A stretch of DNA of 51,358 bases from an uncultured Flavobacteriaceae bacterium (GCA_947498845.1 CANMLX010000031.1:1-51358); one strand, 5' to 3'. Shown: positions 38,338 to 46,408, counted from the first letter of the stretch. Made by a program: numbers and translations. The notes: generated by a model not told the origin, from the sequence alone.

Positions 38338-39628
38338 CTCGAGATGCTATAATGATATTAAATAACTCTTTAAAACCCTCCCATTTTTGATCATCGCTAA
38401 ACGTGTAATTATGAAATACTGGAACAAACTCACCATTAACTTGCTTAATTTCATTTATTAAACTAGCTAAAACTTTTTTCTTATCTAAAAGAGAAGTAGT
38501 TTTTAACAAGGCATAATCCATGAGTTGAAATGGACATACTTTTAAAGGTGTTTGCACTTCATAATCTAAGTCATAAAACAAAAAAGGCGTACAAGATCCT
38601 GCTCTAAATCCAATATAATTTACATATCCCATAGTATAGTCTTCCTTAATTTCTAACTGAACCATATTTCTATAGGTATCTGGCAAACTTATTTTTGAAA
38701 AAGAATTTCTGGAAACACGTAATGCAACATTTATAATATCTTCCATTTTTCGTTTCTCTTTCTTTAAAAGCTTGAGATTTGTTACCGATAAATACGATGC
38801 CTTTAGCCCTACATTACTATAATCTGCTATATGTTTTATTAATGAAACATATTTACGTTTATTAATATTTACACCCTTATCGAATGTCGAATAATCCCCG
38901 ATAAAAAAGAATATTAAAAATTTATAGCTTAATTGCTTTTGTTTATTTACTATGTATTTAAATGTATCAAACGGGTCATGCTTAAATCCAAAAATTACTG
39001 TATATCTAGTATATAATCGCTTAAATTTAAGTCTTAAAATGTCTTTAGCTGTTCCTCCCAAAGTACGCATTACGCCCTTGAACTTAAAAGCATAAGGACT
39101 TGGTACATCAATAATTGGCTTGACTTTATATTTTTTTTCAGGGAATTTAAACTCTGGAAATTGTTTTTGTAATGCTTCTTTAAATTTACAAGCCCAAATA
39201 TCAACTACAGGTTGATGTAAAAACTCATACTTATAGCCAAGGCTTTGTGTTGCTAAAAATCTACCATAGTCGTCTCTTACTTGTGGTAAATATTCTTCAT
39301 ATCTGGAAAGCATGTAGAATGATGCTGCAAAAATATCAAAAGGCATTGCGCTGCTATCTCCATTATAAAAAAAGCATTTGGTGTTTTCCCAATCATGGAC
39401 GTTAATCTCTATATCAGACAGCCCTTGTTCAAAAAGAATATCATGGCTTTTTATAAAAAACTCATTACCTAAATGCTGTTTTGTATAAGACATTTTTAGG
39501 CTACTATGCGCAATAAACTCCTCTATTTTTATTGTAAAACTTACATTAACACCTAAAACACGTGTACATATATGCTTAAAAATATAATTTAATCTAGGAG
39601 AAATTTTATGTGTGTAAACTAATAGCAT
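38330..39628 (-). CDS. Polysaccharide-deacetylase-like protein (DUF7033-type N-terminus)
   Basis: The 432-residue protein begins MLLVYTHKISPRLNYIFKHI with no signal peptide. It carries SSAMPFDIFAASFYMLSRYEEY and, mid-protein, PIIDVPSPYAFKFKG followed by blocks reminiscent of a NodB-like fold (IADYSNVGLKASYL, DTYRNMVQLEIKEDYTMGY). In true deacetylases of this family the motif begins with a metal-binding Asp-Asp or Asp-His pair. Here the position reads IDVPS, and a clear HxxxH is not visible, so activity is doubtful. It heads the five-gene operon and has a TACATTTG box 4 nt before its ATG. Confidence 0.65.
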   Translation of the reverse strand: MLLVYTHKISPRLNYIFKHICTRVLGVNVSFTIKIEEFIAHSSLKMSYTKQHLGNEFFIKSHDILFEQGLSDIEINVHDWENTKCFFYNGDSSAMPFDIFAASFYMLSRYEEYLPQVRDDYGRFLATQSLGYKYEFLHQPVVDIWACKFKEALQKQFPEFKFPEKKYKVKPIIDVPSPYAFKFKGVMRTLGGTAKDILRLKFKRLYTRYTVIFGFKHDPFDTFKYIVNKQKQLSYKFLIFFFIGDYSTFDKGVNINKRKYVSLIKHIADYSNVGLKASYLSVTNLKLLKKEKRKMEDIINVALRVSRNSFSKISLPDTYRNMVQLEIKEDYTMGYVNYIGFRAGSCTPFLFYDLDYEVQTPLKVCPFQLMDYALLKTTSLLDKKKVLASLINEIKQVNGEFVPVFHNYTFSDDQKWEGFKELFNIIIASRDE

Positions 39629-39632
39629 TTTA

Positions 39633-39640
39633 CAAATGTA
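39633..39640 (-). promoter_or_regulatory. -7 box (TACATTTG) 4 nt before the deacetylase-like gene
   Basis: A full match to TAnnTTTG with only TAAA between it and the ATG. This is the best of the start-adjacent boxes and predicts a leaderless operon mRNA. A -33 TTTG at the proper distance is lacking. Confidence 0.5.
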
Positions 39641-39652
39641 AATTCTAATATT

Positions 39653-39722
39653 AAAACTCTAAATTCCAAATACTTAATTTATACATTATAAATACAATGT
39701 TGGATTTTGTAATTTGAGTTTT
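39653..39722. repeat. Imperfect palindrome between radC and the deacetylase-like gene
   Basis: The arm at 39653-39671 (AAAACTCTAAATTCCAAAT) pairs with 39704-39722 (ATTTTGTAATTTGAGTTTT) with a few mismatches. TTTGAGT/TTTGAGA at the right end again shows a 7-nt unit. It resembles the A/T-rich spacers of the ribosomal operon. Confidence 0.65.
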
Positions 39723-39732
39723 GAGATTTTAC

Positions 39733-40431
39733 CTATATAAGGTTTTTATCTGCAAAACTAAAATATGATTTTTCGGTAATAATTACATGATCTAAAACTT
39801 TAATATCTAAGCTTTCTGCAGCATGTTTTAATTTACGTGTCACCTGTTTATCTACATCACTAGGTTTTATGTTTCCCGATGGGTGATTGTGAACTAAAAT
39901 TAACCCTATAGCCCCAACTTCTAAAGCATTTTTTAACACCAAACGCACATCTACCAAAGTACCTGTTATACCGCCTTTACTTAATTGATTTTTTTGAATT
40001 ACTTTATTAGAATTATTTAAATATATAATCCAAAATTCTTCATGTTGAATATCTCCAATAATAGGTTGCATTAATTCAAAAACCGAAACACTAGATGTGA
40101 TTTTTTGTCTTACTAAAGCATCTTCTCCTCTCCTTCTCCTTCCCAATTCCAAAGCTGCTACAATAGTAACTGCTTTTGCTTCTCCAACGCCTTTAAATTG
40201 CATTAATTGTTTAATAGAAAGCTTACCTAATGCACTTAAATTATGCTCTGTACTGGCTAAAATACGTTGACTTAATCCTACTGCGCTTTCCTCTCTATTT
40301 CCAGAACCTATCAAAATAGCAATTAACTCTGCATCACTTAATACAGATTTCCCTTTATGTAGAAGCTTCTCTCTGGGTTGATCATCTTGATTCCAATCTT
40401 TTATTGAAAACGATATAGGTTTATCTTGCAT
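39733..40431 (-). CDS. radC: DNA repair protein RadC (UPF0758, JAMM domain)
   Basis: RadC proteins are JAMM-fold proteins historically linked with DNA repair, although their activity is unsettled. The 232-residue protein has a helix-hairpin-helix part (LMQFKGVGEAKAVTIVAALELGRR) near residues 77-100. The metal motif HNHPSGNIKPSD supplies His181, His183 and Asp192. The length fits chromosomal RadC rather than shorter plasmid forms. It stands alone, divergent from the MOSC gene. Confidence 0.92.
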   Translation of the reverse strand: MQDKPISFSIKDWNQDDQPREKLLHKGKSVLSDAELIAILIGSGNREESAVGLSQRILASTEHNLSALGKLSIKQLMQFKGVGEAKAVTIVAALELGRRRRGEDALVRQKITSSVSVFELMQPIIGDIQHEEFWIIYLNNSNKVIQKNQLSKGGITGTLVDVRLVLKNALEVGAIGLILVHNHPSGNIKPSDVDKQVTRKLKHAAESLDIKVLDHVIITEKSYFSFADKNLI

Positions 40432-40435
40432 TTGC

Positions 40436-40443
40436 TAAAGATA
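40436..40443 (-). promoter_or_regulatory. Candidate -7 box (TATCTTTA) 4 nt before radC
   Basis: Again exactly 4 nt before the ATG, one mismatch to TAnnTTTG. No -33 site is evident in the 149-bp gap to the divergent MOSC gene. Confidence 0.4.
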
Positions 40444-40580
40444 AATATTGTGATTTAAAAAGTGTGTATTGCTTAACAAATTTTAAAAAATAGTTAATAC
40501 TCTGTAAAGTTTTTTTTTAAACAAAAATTACAGATTTTTTTGACTATTTTTAAATTACAAATTACAAAAATTCTTTAGTA

Positions 40581-41231
40581 ATGTATATACAATCCACCAA
40601 TATAGCTACGCCCAAAACCATGCTGTGGAAAAACAAAGAAGTAACTACTGGAATATTTAAAATACCTACGCCCAAACCTATACATTTGGGTAAAGAGGGT
40701 GTTAAAGACGATTTTGTTTCAGATACAAAAGTACACGGTGGAACATATAAAGCATGCTACTTATTTTCTGCAGATCACTACCCATATTGGAAAAAATTAT
40801 ACCCAGAATTGAAATGGAATTGGGGTATGTTTGGTGAAAATCTAACCGTTAATGGTTTAAATGAGCGTCAAATTTTAATAGGAGATATCTACAAAATTGG
40901 TGACGCCTTAGTTGAAGTCACCCAACCTAGAGAACCTTGTTTTAAATTTGGAGTTAAATTTGGGACTCAAAACGTTATAAAACAATTTATAGATCATGGC
41001 TTCCCTGGTACTTATGTTAGTGTTTTAGAAGAAGGATTAGTAGTAACTAAAGATAAATTTATCCTGGTAGAGCGATTAAAAAAAAGCATTAGTGTTTCTC
41101 AATTATATAAGTTGCTTTTAACAAAACCTAAAGACCAAAAACTTCTAGAAATAGCGATTGAGTTAAATGTGCTTCCTCCCAAAAAAATAGAACAACTTAA
41201 AAACCTGATTCTTAAATCGAAATCAGGTTAA
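40581..41231 (+). CDS. MOSC-domain protein (YiiM-like)
   Basis: MOSC domains belong to the molybdenum-cofactor sulfurase C-terminal fold. YiiM-type members reduce N-hydroxylated compounds using molybdenum cofactor. The 216-residue protein starts MYIQSTNIATPKTMLWKNKE. It has TKVHGGTYKACYLFSADHYPYW, WGMFGENLTVNGL and the conserved cysteine in QPREPCFKFGVKFG, followed by a C-terminal three-helix tail that fits the 3-alpha domain seen in YiiM. No other molybdenum-cofactor gene lies in the window. The reaction is inferred. Confidence 0.85.
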   Translation: MYIQSTNIATPKTMLWKNKEVTTGIFKIPTPKPIHLGKEGVKDDFVSDTKVHGGTYKACYLFSADHYPYWKKLYPELKWNWGMFGENLTVNGLNERQILIGDIYKIGDALVEVTQPREPCFKFGVKFGTQNVIKQFIDHGFPGTYVSVLEEGLVVTKDKFILVERLKKSISVSQLYKLLLTKPKDQKLLEIAIELNVLPPKKIEQLKNLILKSKSG

Positions 41232-41293
41232 AAGGTTTATACCTCTATCTTCTATTTAAGTGTTCTAATGGATTAAAGCCAATAATTTTCCTG

Positions 41294-41301
41294 TACCTTT
41301 G
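41294..41301 (+). promoter_or_regulatory. -7 box (TACCTTTG) of the DEAD-box helicase gene
   Basis: A full match to TAnnTTTG, 15 nt before the ATG at 41317. A frame starting at the TTG inside this box (41299) would be longer but overlaps the promoter, which argues for 41317. Confidence 0.55.
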
Positions 41302-41316
41302 CCTAAATTTTTTTTA

Positions 41317-42555
41317 ATGTCCTTTAAAGACCTACAACTAAACAAACCAATCCTCAAAGCTATAGCAGAGGCCGGTTATGACACCCCTACATTAGTACAA
41401 GAAAAAACCATCCCTTTTGTTTTAGACAAAAAAGATGTTATTGTGTCTGCACAAACAGGCACAGGAAAAACTGCTGCTTTTGCTATACCTATTTTAAGAC
41501 TTTTATTTGATAAACAAGACACTCCTATAAAAGGCAAGAAGATAAAAGCGTTAATAGTAAGTCCTACGAGAGAGTTAGCTATTCAAATAGAGCAACATTT
41601 TAAAACGTTAAGTACGTATACCAATTTAAGAACTACAGTTGTTTTTGGTGGTACTTCCATAGAACCTCAAAAAGATATTTTAAAAAAAGGCATCGATATT
41701 TTAGTTGCTACACCAGGACGTCTACTAGATTTACATAAACAAGATATTATAAACCTAGATTATATAGAAACATTAGTCTTGGATGAGGCCGATTTAATGC
41801 TCGATATGGGGTTTATTGACGCTATAAAAAAAATAGAACGTCTATGTCCTGATAATAAGCAAACCCTTCTTTTTTCGGCAACTATACCTTATAAAGTAGA
41901 ACAACTTGCTAATACCTTATTAAAAACCCCTAAACGCATTGAGGTTGCTCCAAATTCGTCTACATCAAAAAACATAACACAACTTCTATATTATGTCCCA
42001 AAACGAAATAAAATTGAGCTATGTTTACATTTATTAAGAAACACTATTAAAGGCAATATTATCATATTTAGACGCACTAAATTTGGTGTTGATAAACTTG
42101 AAAAAACACTTATAAAAAACGGGTATAGAGTAGATAGTATTCATGGTAATAAAAGTCAATCTGCAAGACAAGAAGCCTTAAATAATTTCAAAAAAAACCA
42201 AATAAACATTTTAATTGCCACAGATGTAGCCGCCAGAGGCATAGATATTAAAGCTTTAGATGCTGTAATAAATTTTGACTTACCTAATATTCCAGAAACC
42301 TATGTACATCGCATTGGTAGAACTGCCAGAGCAGGAAAACACGGCGTCGCATATTCTTTCTGTTCTGCGGACGAAAAAAACTATGTACAATCCATACAAA
42401 GGCTCATACAATTACAATTAGATATTATAGAAGAGCATCCTTATCCATTAGATCCTAAAGCTAAAAAAGAGGTTCACAAATCTCCAAATAAAAGCAAATA
42501 CAAAAAAGGTAGAAAAAGCGCTGCTTCAAAAAAGAAAAAGAAACGTTGGTACTAA
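41317..42555 (+). CDS. DEAD-box ATP-dependent RNA helicase (RhlE-like)
   Basis: DEAD-box helicases remodel RNA and RNA-protein complexes in ribosome assembly and RNA decay. Starting at ATG 41317 the protein has 412 residues. Ordered motifs are Q (TPTLVQEKTIPF), I AQTGTGKT, Ia PTRELAIQ, Ib TPGRLLDL, II DEAD, III SAT, IV IIFRRT, V ATDVAARGID and VI HRIGRTARAG, followed by a Lys-rich tail (KKKKKRW) that probably binds RNA. The compact size and short basic tail suit the RhlE group. In cold-adapted bacteria such genes are often cold-induced, but no cold-shock element was identified here. Confidence 0.93.
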   Translation: MSFKDLQLNKPILKAIAEAGYDTPTLVQEKTIPFVLDKKDVIVSAQTGTGKTAAFAIPILRLLFDKQDTPIKGKKIKALIVSPTRELAIQIEQHFKTLSTYTNLRTTVVFGGTSIEPQKDILKKGIDILVATPGRLLDLHKQDIINLDYIETLVLDEADLMLDMGFIDAIKKIERLCPDNKQTLLFSATIPYKVEQLANTLLKTPKRIEVAPNSSTSKNITQLLYYVPKRNKIELCLHLLRNTIKGNIIIFRRTKFGVDKLEKTLIKNGYRVDSIHGNKSQSARQEALNNFKKNQINILIATDVAARGIDIKALDAVINFDLPNIPETYVHRIGRTARAGKHGVAYSFCSADEKNYVQSIQRLIQLQLDIIEEHPYPLDPKAKKEVHKSPNKSKYKKGRKSAASKKKKKRWY

Positions 42556-43013
42556 TCCCCCATAGTTCTCAAAACCTTTTAGTACTATGCTAACGTCAAA
42601 AGGCAAGAAAGTGGGGATTTTGACAAAATTTAAAATACTGATAATCAATAAATAAAATTGACGTTAGTCAGAATTCTCAGTATAAAAGGGATTTAAATCT
42701 TAAAAGGTGTAATTTTATAAAATAAGTTTCGATAACGAGACAAAAAAATATAGTTGGATGAGAGCTCGATTTTTAAATTGGTGTCAAGGTTTATATCAAC
42801 CCGTTCCGAGTTCTGAGCCGAGCACATCTTGAAAAATAAAATGGCGGCACATTTGTGACCCCGAAGACAATAATTTCTAAAAGCAATATATGTGCTTCTT
42901 CCAACTTCTTTATTTAGAAATATTTCCTAATTCATTGTTGGGTAAGGGATTTTATTTCAAAAATTTAAAAATTAGCTTTAAAAGACTAATTTCGTTATAG
43001 ACAATCTTAGAAA
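42556..43013. other. 458-bp non-coding stretch with inverted repeats
   Basis: No protein gene is seen. Right after the helicase stop, AATCCCCCA (from 42554) can pair with TGGGGATT (42612-42619) and CCTTTT (42575-42580) with AAAAGG (42598-42603), a nested stem that may end the helicase transcript. TAACGTCAA (42591-42599) is repeated inverted as TTGACGTTA (42658-42666), and GCACAT (42847-42852) as ATGTGC (42890-42895). A 5-codon ORF ends inside the second of these regions. Confidence 0.6.
42841..42858 (+). other. Five-codon ORF MAAHL* ending in TGACCCC
   Basis: ATG at 42841 reads five codons to TGA at 42856, inside GTGACCCC (42855-42862). A second 5-codon ORF at 46289-46306 also ends inside GTGACCCC, before the VanX-like gene. 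Whether it is translated is unknown; it lies 155 bp before the cupin gene. Confidence 0.2.
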
Positions 43014-43520
43014 ATGAATGCTGAGATAAAAAACATTATAAATAAGCTAAATCTTAAACCTCATCCAGAAGGCGGTTTCTTTAATGAAACCTATAGAAGC
43101 ACTGGGGTAATAGATAAAGCTAATTTAGACGAACAGTTTTCTGGCGACCGAAATTATGCTACTGCCATCTATTTTTTATTAACCTCTGATACGTTTTCTG
43201 CTTTTCATAAGATAAATCAAGACGAAATTTGGCATTTCTACAAAGGTTCCTCTATAAAATTACATATAATTTCTCCTGAAGGTAACTACTCAAAAGTAAT
43301 TATTGGCAATGCTATTGAAAATGGTGAACACCCTCAATATGTTGTTCCTGCAAAATATTGGTTTGCAGCAGAAGTTGTAAATAATAATGATTACGCATTA
43401 GTTGGCTGCACTGTATCTCCCGGTTTTGATTTTAAAGACTTCGTGCTTCCTAAACACGATACATTAATTACTAAATTCCCGCAGCATAAAGCAGTGATCA
43501 CTAAATTGACTAGAAAATAA
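43014..43520 (+). CDS. Cupin-fold protein, DUF985 family
   Basis: The 168-residue protein contains the DUF985 marks LKPHPEGGFFNETYRS at the start, TAIYFLLTSDTFSAFHKINQDEIWHFYKG in the middle and YWFAAEV near residue 120, i.e. a single beta-barrel domain. Members are small cupins related to yeast YML079w. No catalytic reaction is established. It has no signal peptide, so it is cytosolic. It lies 65 bp before the serine hydrolase gene and may share its transcript. Confidence 0.85.
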   Translation: MNAEIKNIINKLNLKPHPEGGFFNETYRSTGVIDKANLDEQFSGDRNYATAIYFLLTSDTFSAFHKINQDEIWHFYKGSSIKLHIISPEGNYSKVIIGNAIENGEHPQYVVPAKYWFAAEVVNNNDYALVGCTVSPGFDFKDFVLPKHDTLITKFPQHKAVITKLTRK

Positions 43521-43585
43521 ACACTATTTCGTGTAACTAACTTGTTAGATTAACGTCATACACCCATAAATCAAAAAACACAGTA

Positions 43586-45241
43586 ATGACATCAATCAAA
43601 AATCTAAAAAACAGCATGTGCTTTATTTTGGCAATGTGCTTTGCTTCCTGTTTATTTTCTCAATCTCTTGAATCTAAAATTGATCAACTTCTTACTAAAG
43701 ATTTTAATTCAAACAGCACAGGAGTTTCTGTATTAGTAGCTAAAAATGAAAACCCTTTATATCAAAAAGCCTTTGGCTTAGCTAATTTAGAATTAAATGT
43801 TCCCATGACACCAGATCATGTTTTTGAAATTGGCTCCATAACAAAGCAGTTTACCGCCGTAGCAATTTTAATGTTACAAGAAAAAGGAAAATTAAATATT
43901 GAAGACGCTATTACAAAGTACATTCCAGATTATCCAACACAAGGCAAAACAATTACCATCCATCACCTGTTAAATCACACTTCTGGCATTAAAAGCTATA
44001 CATCCATAAAAAGTTTTATGAAATTAAGTAAAACAGATTTGTCTCCCAAAGAACTCATAAATGTCTTTAAAGATGAGCCTATGAATTTTAATCCAGGAGA
44101 AAAGTATTCCTATAACAACTCTGGCTATATCCTTTTGGGGTATATTATTGAAGTGGTTACTGGAGAATCATATGAAAACTTTATTGAGAAAAATATATTT
44201 AATAAAATAAATATGAGTTCATCATACTACGGAAATAAAAGTAAGGTTATTAAAAATCGTGCCAGTGGTTATTCTAAAGCAGGTAATGAATATATTAATG
44301 CGGAATATATAAGTATGACCCTACCTTATGCTGCGGGTTCTTTAATGTCTACTACAAGTGATTTATTAAAGTGGCAAAATGCATTAAATAATAATGAGCT
44401 TATATCCAAAGCTAGCTTTGAAAAAGCATCTAATGGTTCTACATTAAATGACAAAACACATATTCCTTATGGGTACGGTTTGCAAAAAGGCAAAATCAAT
44501 GGCTCTATGAGCATACAACATGGTGGTAGTATTTTTGGTTTTAAATCTATGGGCATATATCTCCCTGAAGAAAAAGTATTTGTATCTGTTTTAAGTAATT
44601 GTATTTGTAAAAGTCCAACCATTCTTGCCAAAAAAATTGCAGCATTAGCTATAGATAAACCTTACCCCAATTTAGACAATAGCGTAAAGCTTGACGAAAA
44701 AGAACTTAAAAAATGGGAAGGTGCATATTTATTTGGCGATGTAGTTAGACACATCACAATTAAAGATAATTTTTTATTTAGTCAAATAGAAGGACGAGCT
44801 AAAAACAAACTATTCCCTTTATCTGCAAATAAATTTATTTTCAAAAATGGATTCCCAGCCTATGAGTTTTCTATAAAAGATGATGGTTCCAGACAACTTA
44901 AAATGATAACTGATGATAATAGCTATATAGGTTTAGAAACAGAAAAAACGCCTCCTGTTGAAAAAAAAGCAATTACATTAAGTAATCACATTTTAAAACC
45001 ATATGTAGGTAAATACGAATTAACTCCCAGCTTTATAATTACTATAACAGCAACAGGAAATAAAATATTTGCACAAGCTACTGGACAACCTAAATTTGAG
45101 ATTTTTGCTGAAAGTGAGACTAAATTCTTTTTAAAAGTTGTTGTAGCTAGTATTGAATTTAACAAAAATGAAAAGGGTGAGGTTACTGGCTTAATTTTAC
45201 ACCAAAACGGACAAGGTATGCCAGGTAAAAAAATAGAATAA
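43586..45241 (+). CDS. Secreted serine hydrolase of the beta-lactamase/penicillin-binding (class C-like) family
   Basis: The 551-residue protein has a signal peptide (MCFILAMCFASCLFS then Q). The catalytic SxxK is Ser84-Ile-Thr-Lys87 in EIGSITKQFT. The YxN is Tyr176-Asn-Asn178 in YSYNNSGYILLG, and QHGGSIFGFKS supplies the HxG-type third motif. Such proteins include esterases, D-aminopeptidases and D,D-peptidases; most are not antibiotic-hydrolysing beta-lactamases. The C-terminal 150-190 residues look like the beta-barrel add-on domains of flavobacterial homologues (LKPYVGKYELTPSFIITI). It is near a VanX-like dipeptidase on the other strand, so a cell-wall role is conceivable. Confidence 0.85.
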   Translation: MTSIKNLKNSMCFILAMCFASCLFSQSLESKIDQLLTKDFNSNSTGVSVLVAKNENPLYQKAFGLANLELNVPMTPDHVFEIGSITKQFTAVAILMLQEKGKLNIEDAITKYIPDYPTQGKTITIHHLLNHTSGIKSYTSIKSFMKLSKTDLSPKELINVFKDEPMNFNPGEKYSYNNSGYILLGYIIEVVTGESYENFIEKNIFNKINMSSSYYGNKSKVIKNRASGYSKAGNEYINAEYISMTLPYAAGSLMSTTSDLLKWQNALNNNELISKASFEKASNGSTLNDKTHIPYGYGLQKGKINGSMSIQHGGSIFGFKSMGIYLPEEKVFVSVLSNCICKSPTILAKKIAALAIDKPYPNLDNSVKLDEKELKKWEGAYLFGDVVRHITIKDNFLFSQIEGRAKNKLFPLSANKFIFKNGFPAYEFSIKDDGSRQLKMITDDNSYIGLETEKTPPVEKKAITLSNHILKPYVGKYELTPSFIITITATGNKIFAQATGQPKFEIFAESETKFFLKVVVASIEFNKNEKGEVTGLILHQNGQGMPGKKIE

Positions 45242-45318
45242 TAATAGTTGCTAATTTAACCAGAATTCGATTTAAGAATCATAGATAAAATTCAATAAAC
45301 ATGCTAGATTCAACTTAT

Positions 45319-45354
45319 AATTACTATAGACTAGCTGGCTAGTTTATAGTAATT
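45319..45354. repeat. 16-bp stem-loop between the serine hydrolase and the VanX-like gene
   Basis: Arms 45319-45334 and 45339-45354 pair completely apart from one mismatch that is G-U when transcribed, around CTGG. No T run follows on either strand, so this is not a standard terminator, though it lies between two convergent genes. The rest of 45242-45505 shows nothing recognisable. Confidence 0.8.
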
Positions 45355-45505
45355 TAAGGAAGAAGATGGCGTGCTTAGTGGTTTTCAGCTAGAAATTAAT
45401 AAATTTTCATAGCCTCAAGAGCAACATAATACACTTGTTTAAAATAAGTGATTGATATAGAGGTGTTTGTGTTTTAAAAAATAGTATTCTTAGGTCGAAC
45501 TAAGG

Positions 45506-46171
45506 TTAATTTATAGGGAAATTAAAATACGTCTTTGGAAAAGGCTCATTTCTAAGTGTAAAATGCCACCATTCTTTAAAATAATTTCTAAAATTATGCT
45601 TTAACATAACACTTTGTAGTAGTTGTCTATTCTTAGATTGTTCTTTAGAAAGTGCTTTGTAATTTACCCAAGATTTAACTCCAAAAAAATCAAAAGGGCT
45701 TCCCATATCGAGTTCTGCTTTAGTACCACAGTCTATTATGGTTAAATCCACTGTACTACCTCTGGTATGCCCAGAGCGATGGGCAATATACTCTTCTTTA
45801 AACAAGTTTTTCTTTTTAACATTAGGGTAAAAATTAGATTTATTTATCGTATCATTTAAATCCTTAGCCCATTTCACAAAATGATTAACAGATATTTGCG
45901 GCCTATAACCATCATAAATCTTAAGACATAAATTTTGCTTTTTCAACTCTGTTTGAACCTTTAATAAAGCATGTGCTGCTTTTTCTGTTAAAATCAAACA
46001 ATTATTATTATAGCCGTTTATATGATCGCCTATAAAATTATTATCTGAAAAATACCTTAAGTCTATCTCAATATCCTTAACAACATCTTCAACGTAAACA
46101 AAACCTTCTGGTAATTGAGCTTTACATGTTAAGCCTAGTAGAAAGAATAAAAACAATGTGATTAATCTCAT
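45506..46171 (-). CDS. D-alanyl-D-alanine dipeptidase (VanX/DdpX family, peptidase M15D)
   Basis: These zinc enzymes cleave D-Ala-D-Ala dipeptide during peptidoglycan turnover. I start at ATG 46171, which gives 221 residues with a signal peptide (TLFLFFLLGLTCKA then Q); an upstream ATG adds 17 residues that spoil it. Zinc ligands are His135 and Asp142 in SGHTRGSTVDLT and His203 in EWWHFTL, with Glu200 as the catalytic base. Arg90 in YDGYRP matches the family's conserved arginine. A periplasmic location suits scavenging rather than the cytoplasmic VanX of vancomycin resistance. No vanH, vanA or vanRS-type gene is nearby, so resistance is not implied. Confidence 0.9.
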   Translation of the reverse strand: MRLITLFLFFLLGLTCKAQLPEGFVYVEDVVKDIEIDLRYFSDNNFIGDHINGYNNNCLILTEKAAHALLKVQTELKKQNLCLKIYDGYRPQISVNHFVKWAKDLNDTINKSNFYPNVKKKNLFKEEYIAHRSGHTRGSTVDLTIIDCGTKAELDMGSPFDFFGVKSWVNYKALSKEQSKNRQLLQSVMLKHNFRNYFKEWWHFTLRNEPFPKTYFNFPIN

Positions 46172-46219
46172 GGAAAAAATTTGTACTAAAATATAAAAAG
46201 CATCTCTAACATATAAACA

Positions 46220-46249
46220 CAAAAAAACCGAGTTCCCTCAAACCCGGTT
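46220..46249 (-). terminator. Terminator (possible attenuator) 49 bp before the VanX-like gene
   Basis: On the minus strand AACCGGGTT, TGAGGG loop and AACTCGGTT form a 9-bp stem with one G-U pair followed by a T run (A run 46221-46227 on plus). It lies between a good upstream promoter and the gene's ATG, so it either ends a small RNA or attenuates the gene. Confidence 0.7.
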
Positions 46250-46288
46250 CTTTCTTATTTGCTTTTGTTTTATGTCTTAGATTTGGGG

Positions 46289-46306
46289 TCACCGCGTCAA
46301 CAACAT
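46289..46306 (-). other. Five-codon leader ORF MLLTR* upstream of the VanX-like gene
   Basis: ATG-TTG-TTG-ACG-CGG-TGA (46306 to 46289) lies after the predicted start of the transcript and before the terminator. The stop codon is inside GTGACCCC. The CCCCAAA after it can pair with TTTGAGGG in the terminator, allowing one extra A. That it is translated is inference. Confidence 0.3.
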
Positions 46307-46362
46307 AATGCAAATATTAATTAATTAATCCATTGAACTAAAAATAATTTTCTAGTACACTT

Positions 46363-46390
46363 CAAAGATATAAACTTAAAACGAATACAA
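46363..46390 (-). promoter_or_regulatory. Promoter TTG-N17-TATCTTTG before the VanX-like leader
   Basis: TATCTTTG (46363-46370) is a full -7 match with TTG (46388-46390) 17 nt upstream. The predicted start is near 46357, giving a leader of roughly 185 nt to the ATG at 46171. Confidence 0.55.
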
Positions 46391-46408
46391 CGATAAAAAA
46401 CACATAAA

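Noticed and set aside
43586..45241. Antibiotic-resistance beta-lactamase
   Set aside because: SxxK and YxN motifs are shared by many esterases and peptidases; the C-terminal extension and context do not suit a class C resistance enzyme.
45506..46171. Vancomycin-resistance gene
   Set aside because: A single periplasmic VanX-type dipeptidase without ligase, dehydrogenase or regulator genes is normal in Gram-negative bacteria and does not give resistance.
46172..46222. Longer N-terminus for the VanX-like protein
   Set aside because: It places 17 residues before the signal peptide and lies between the terminator and the better ATG.
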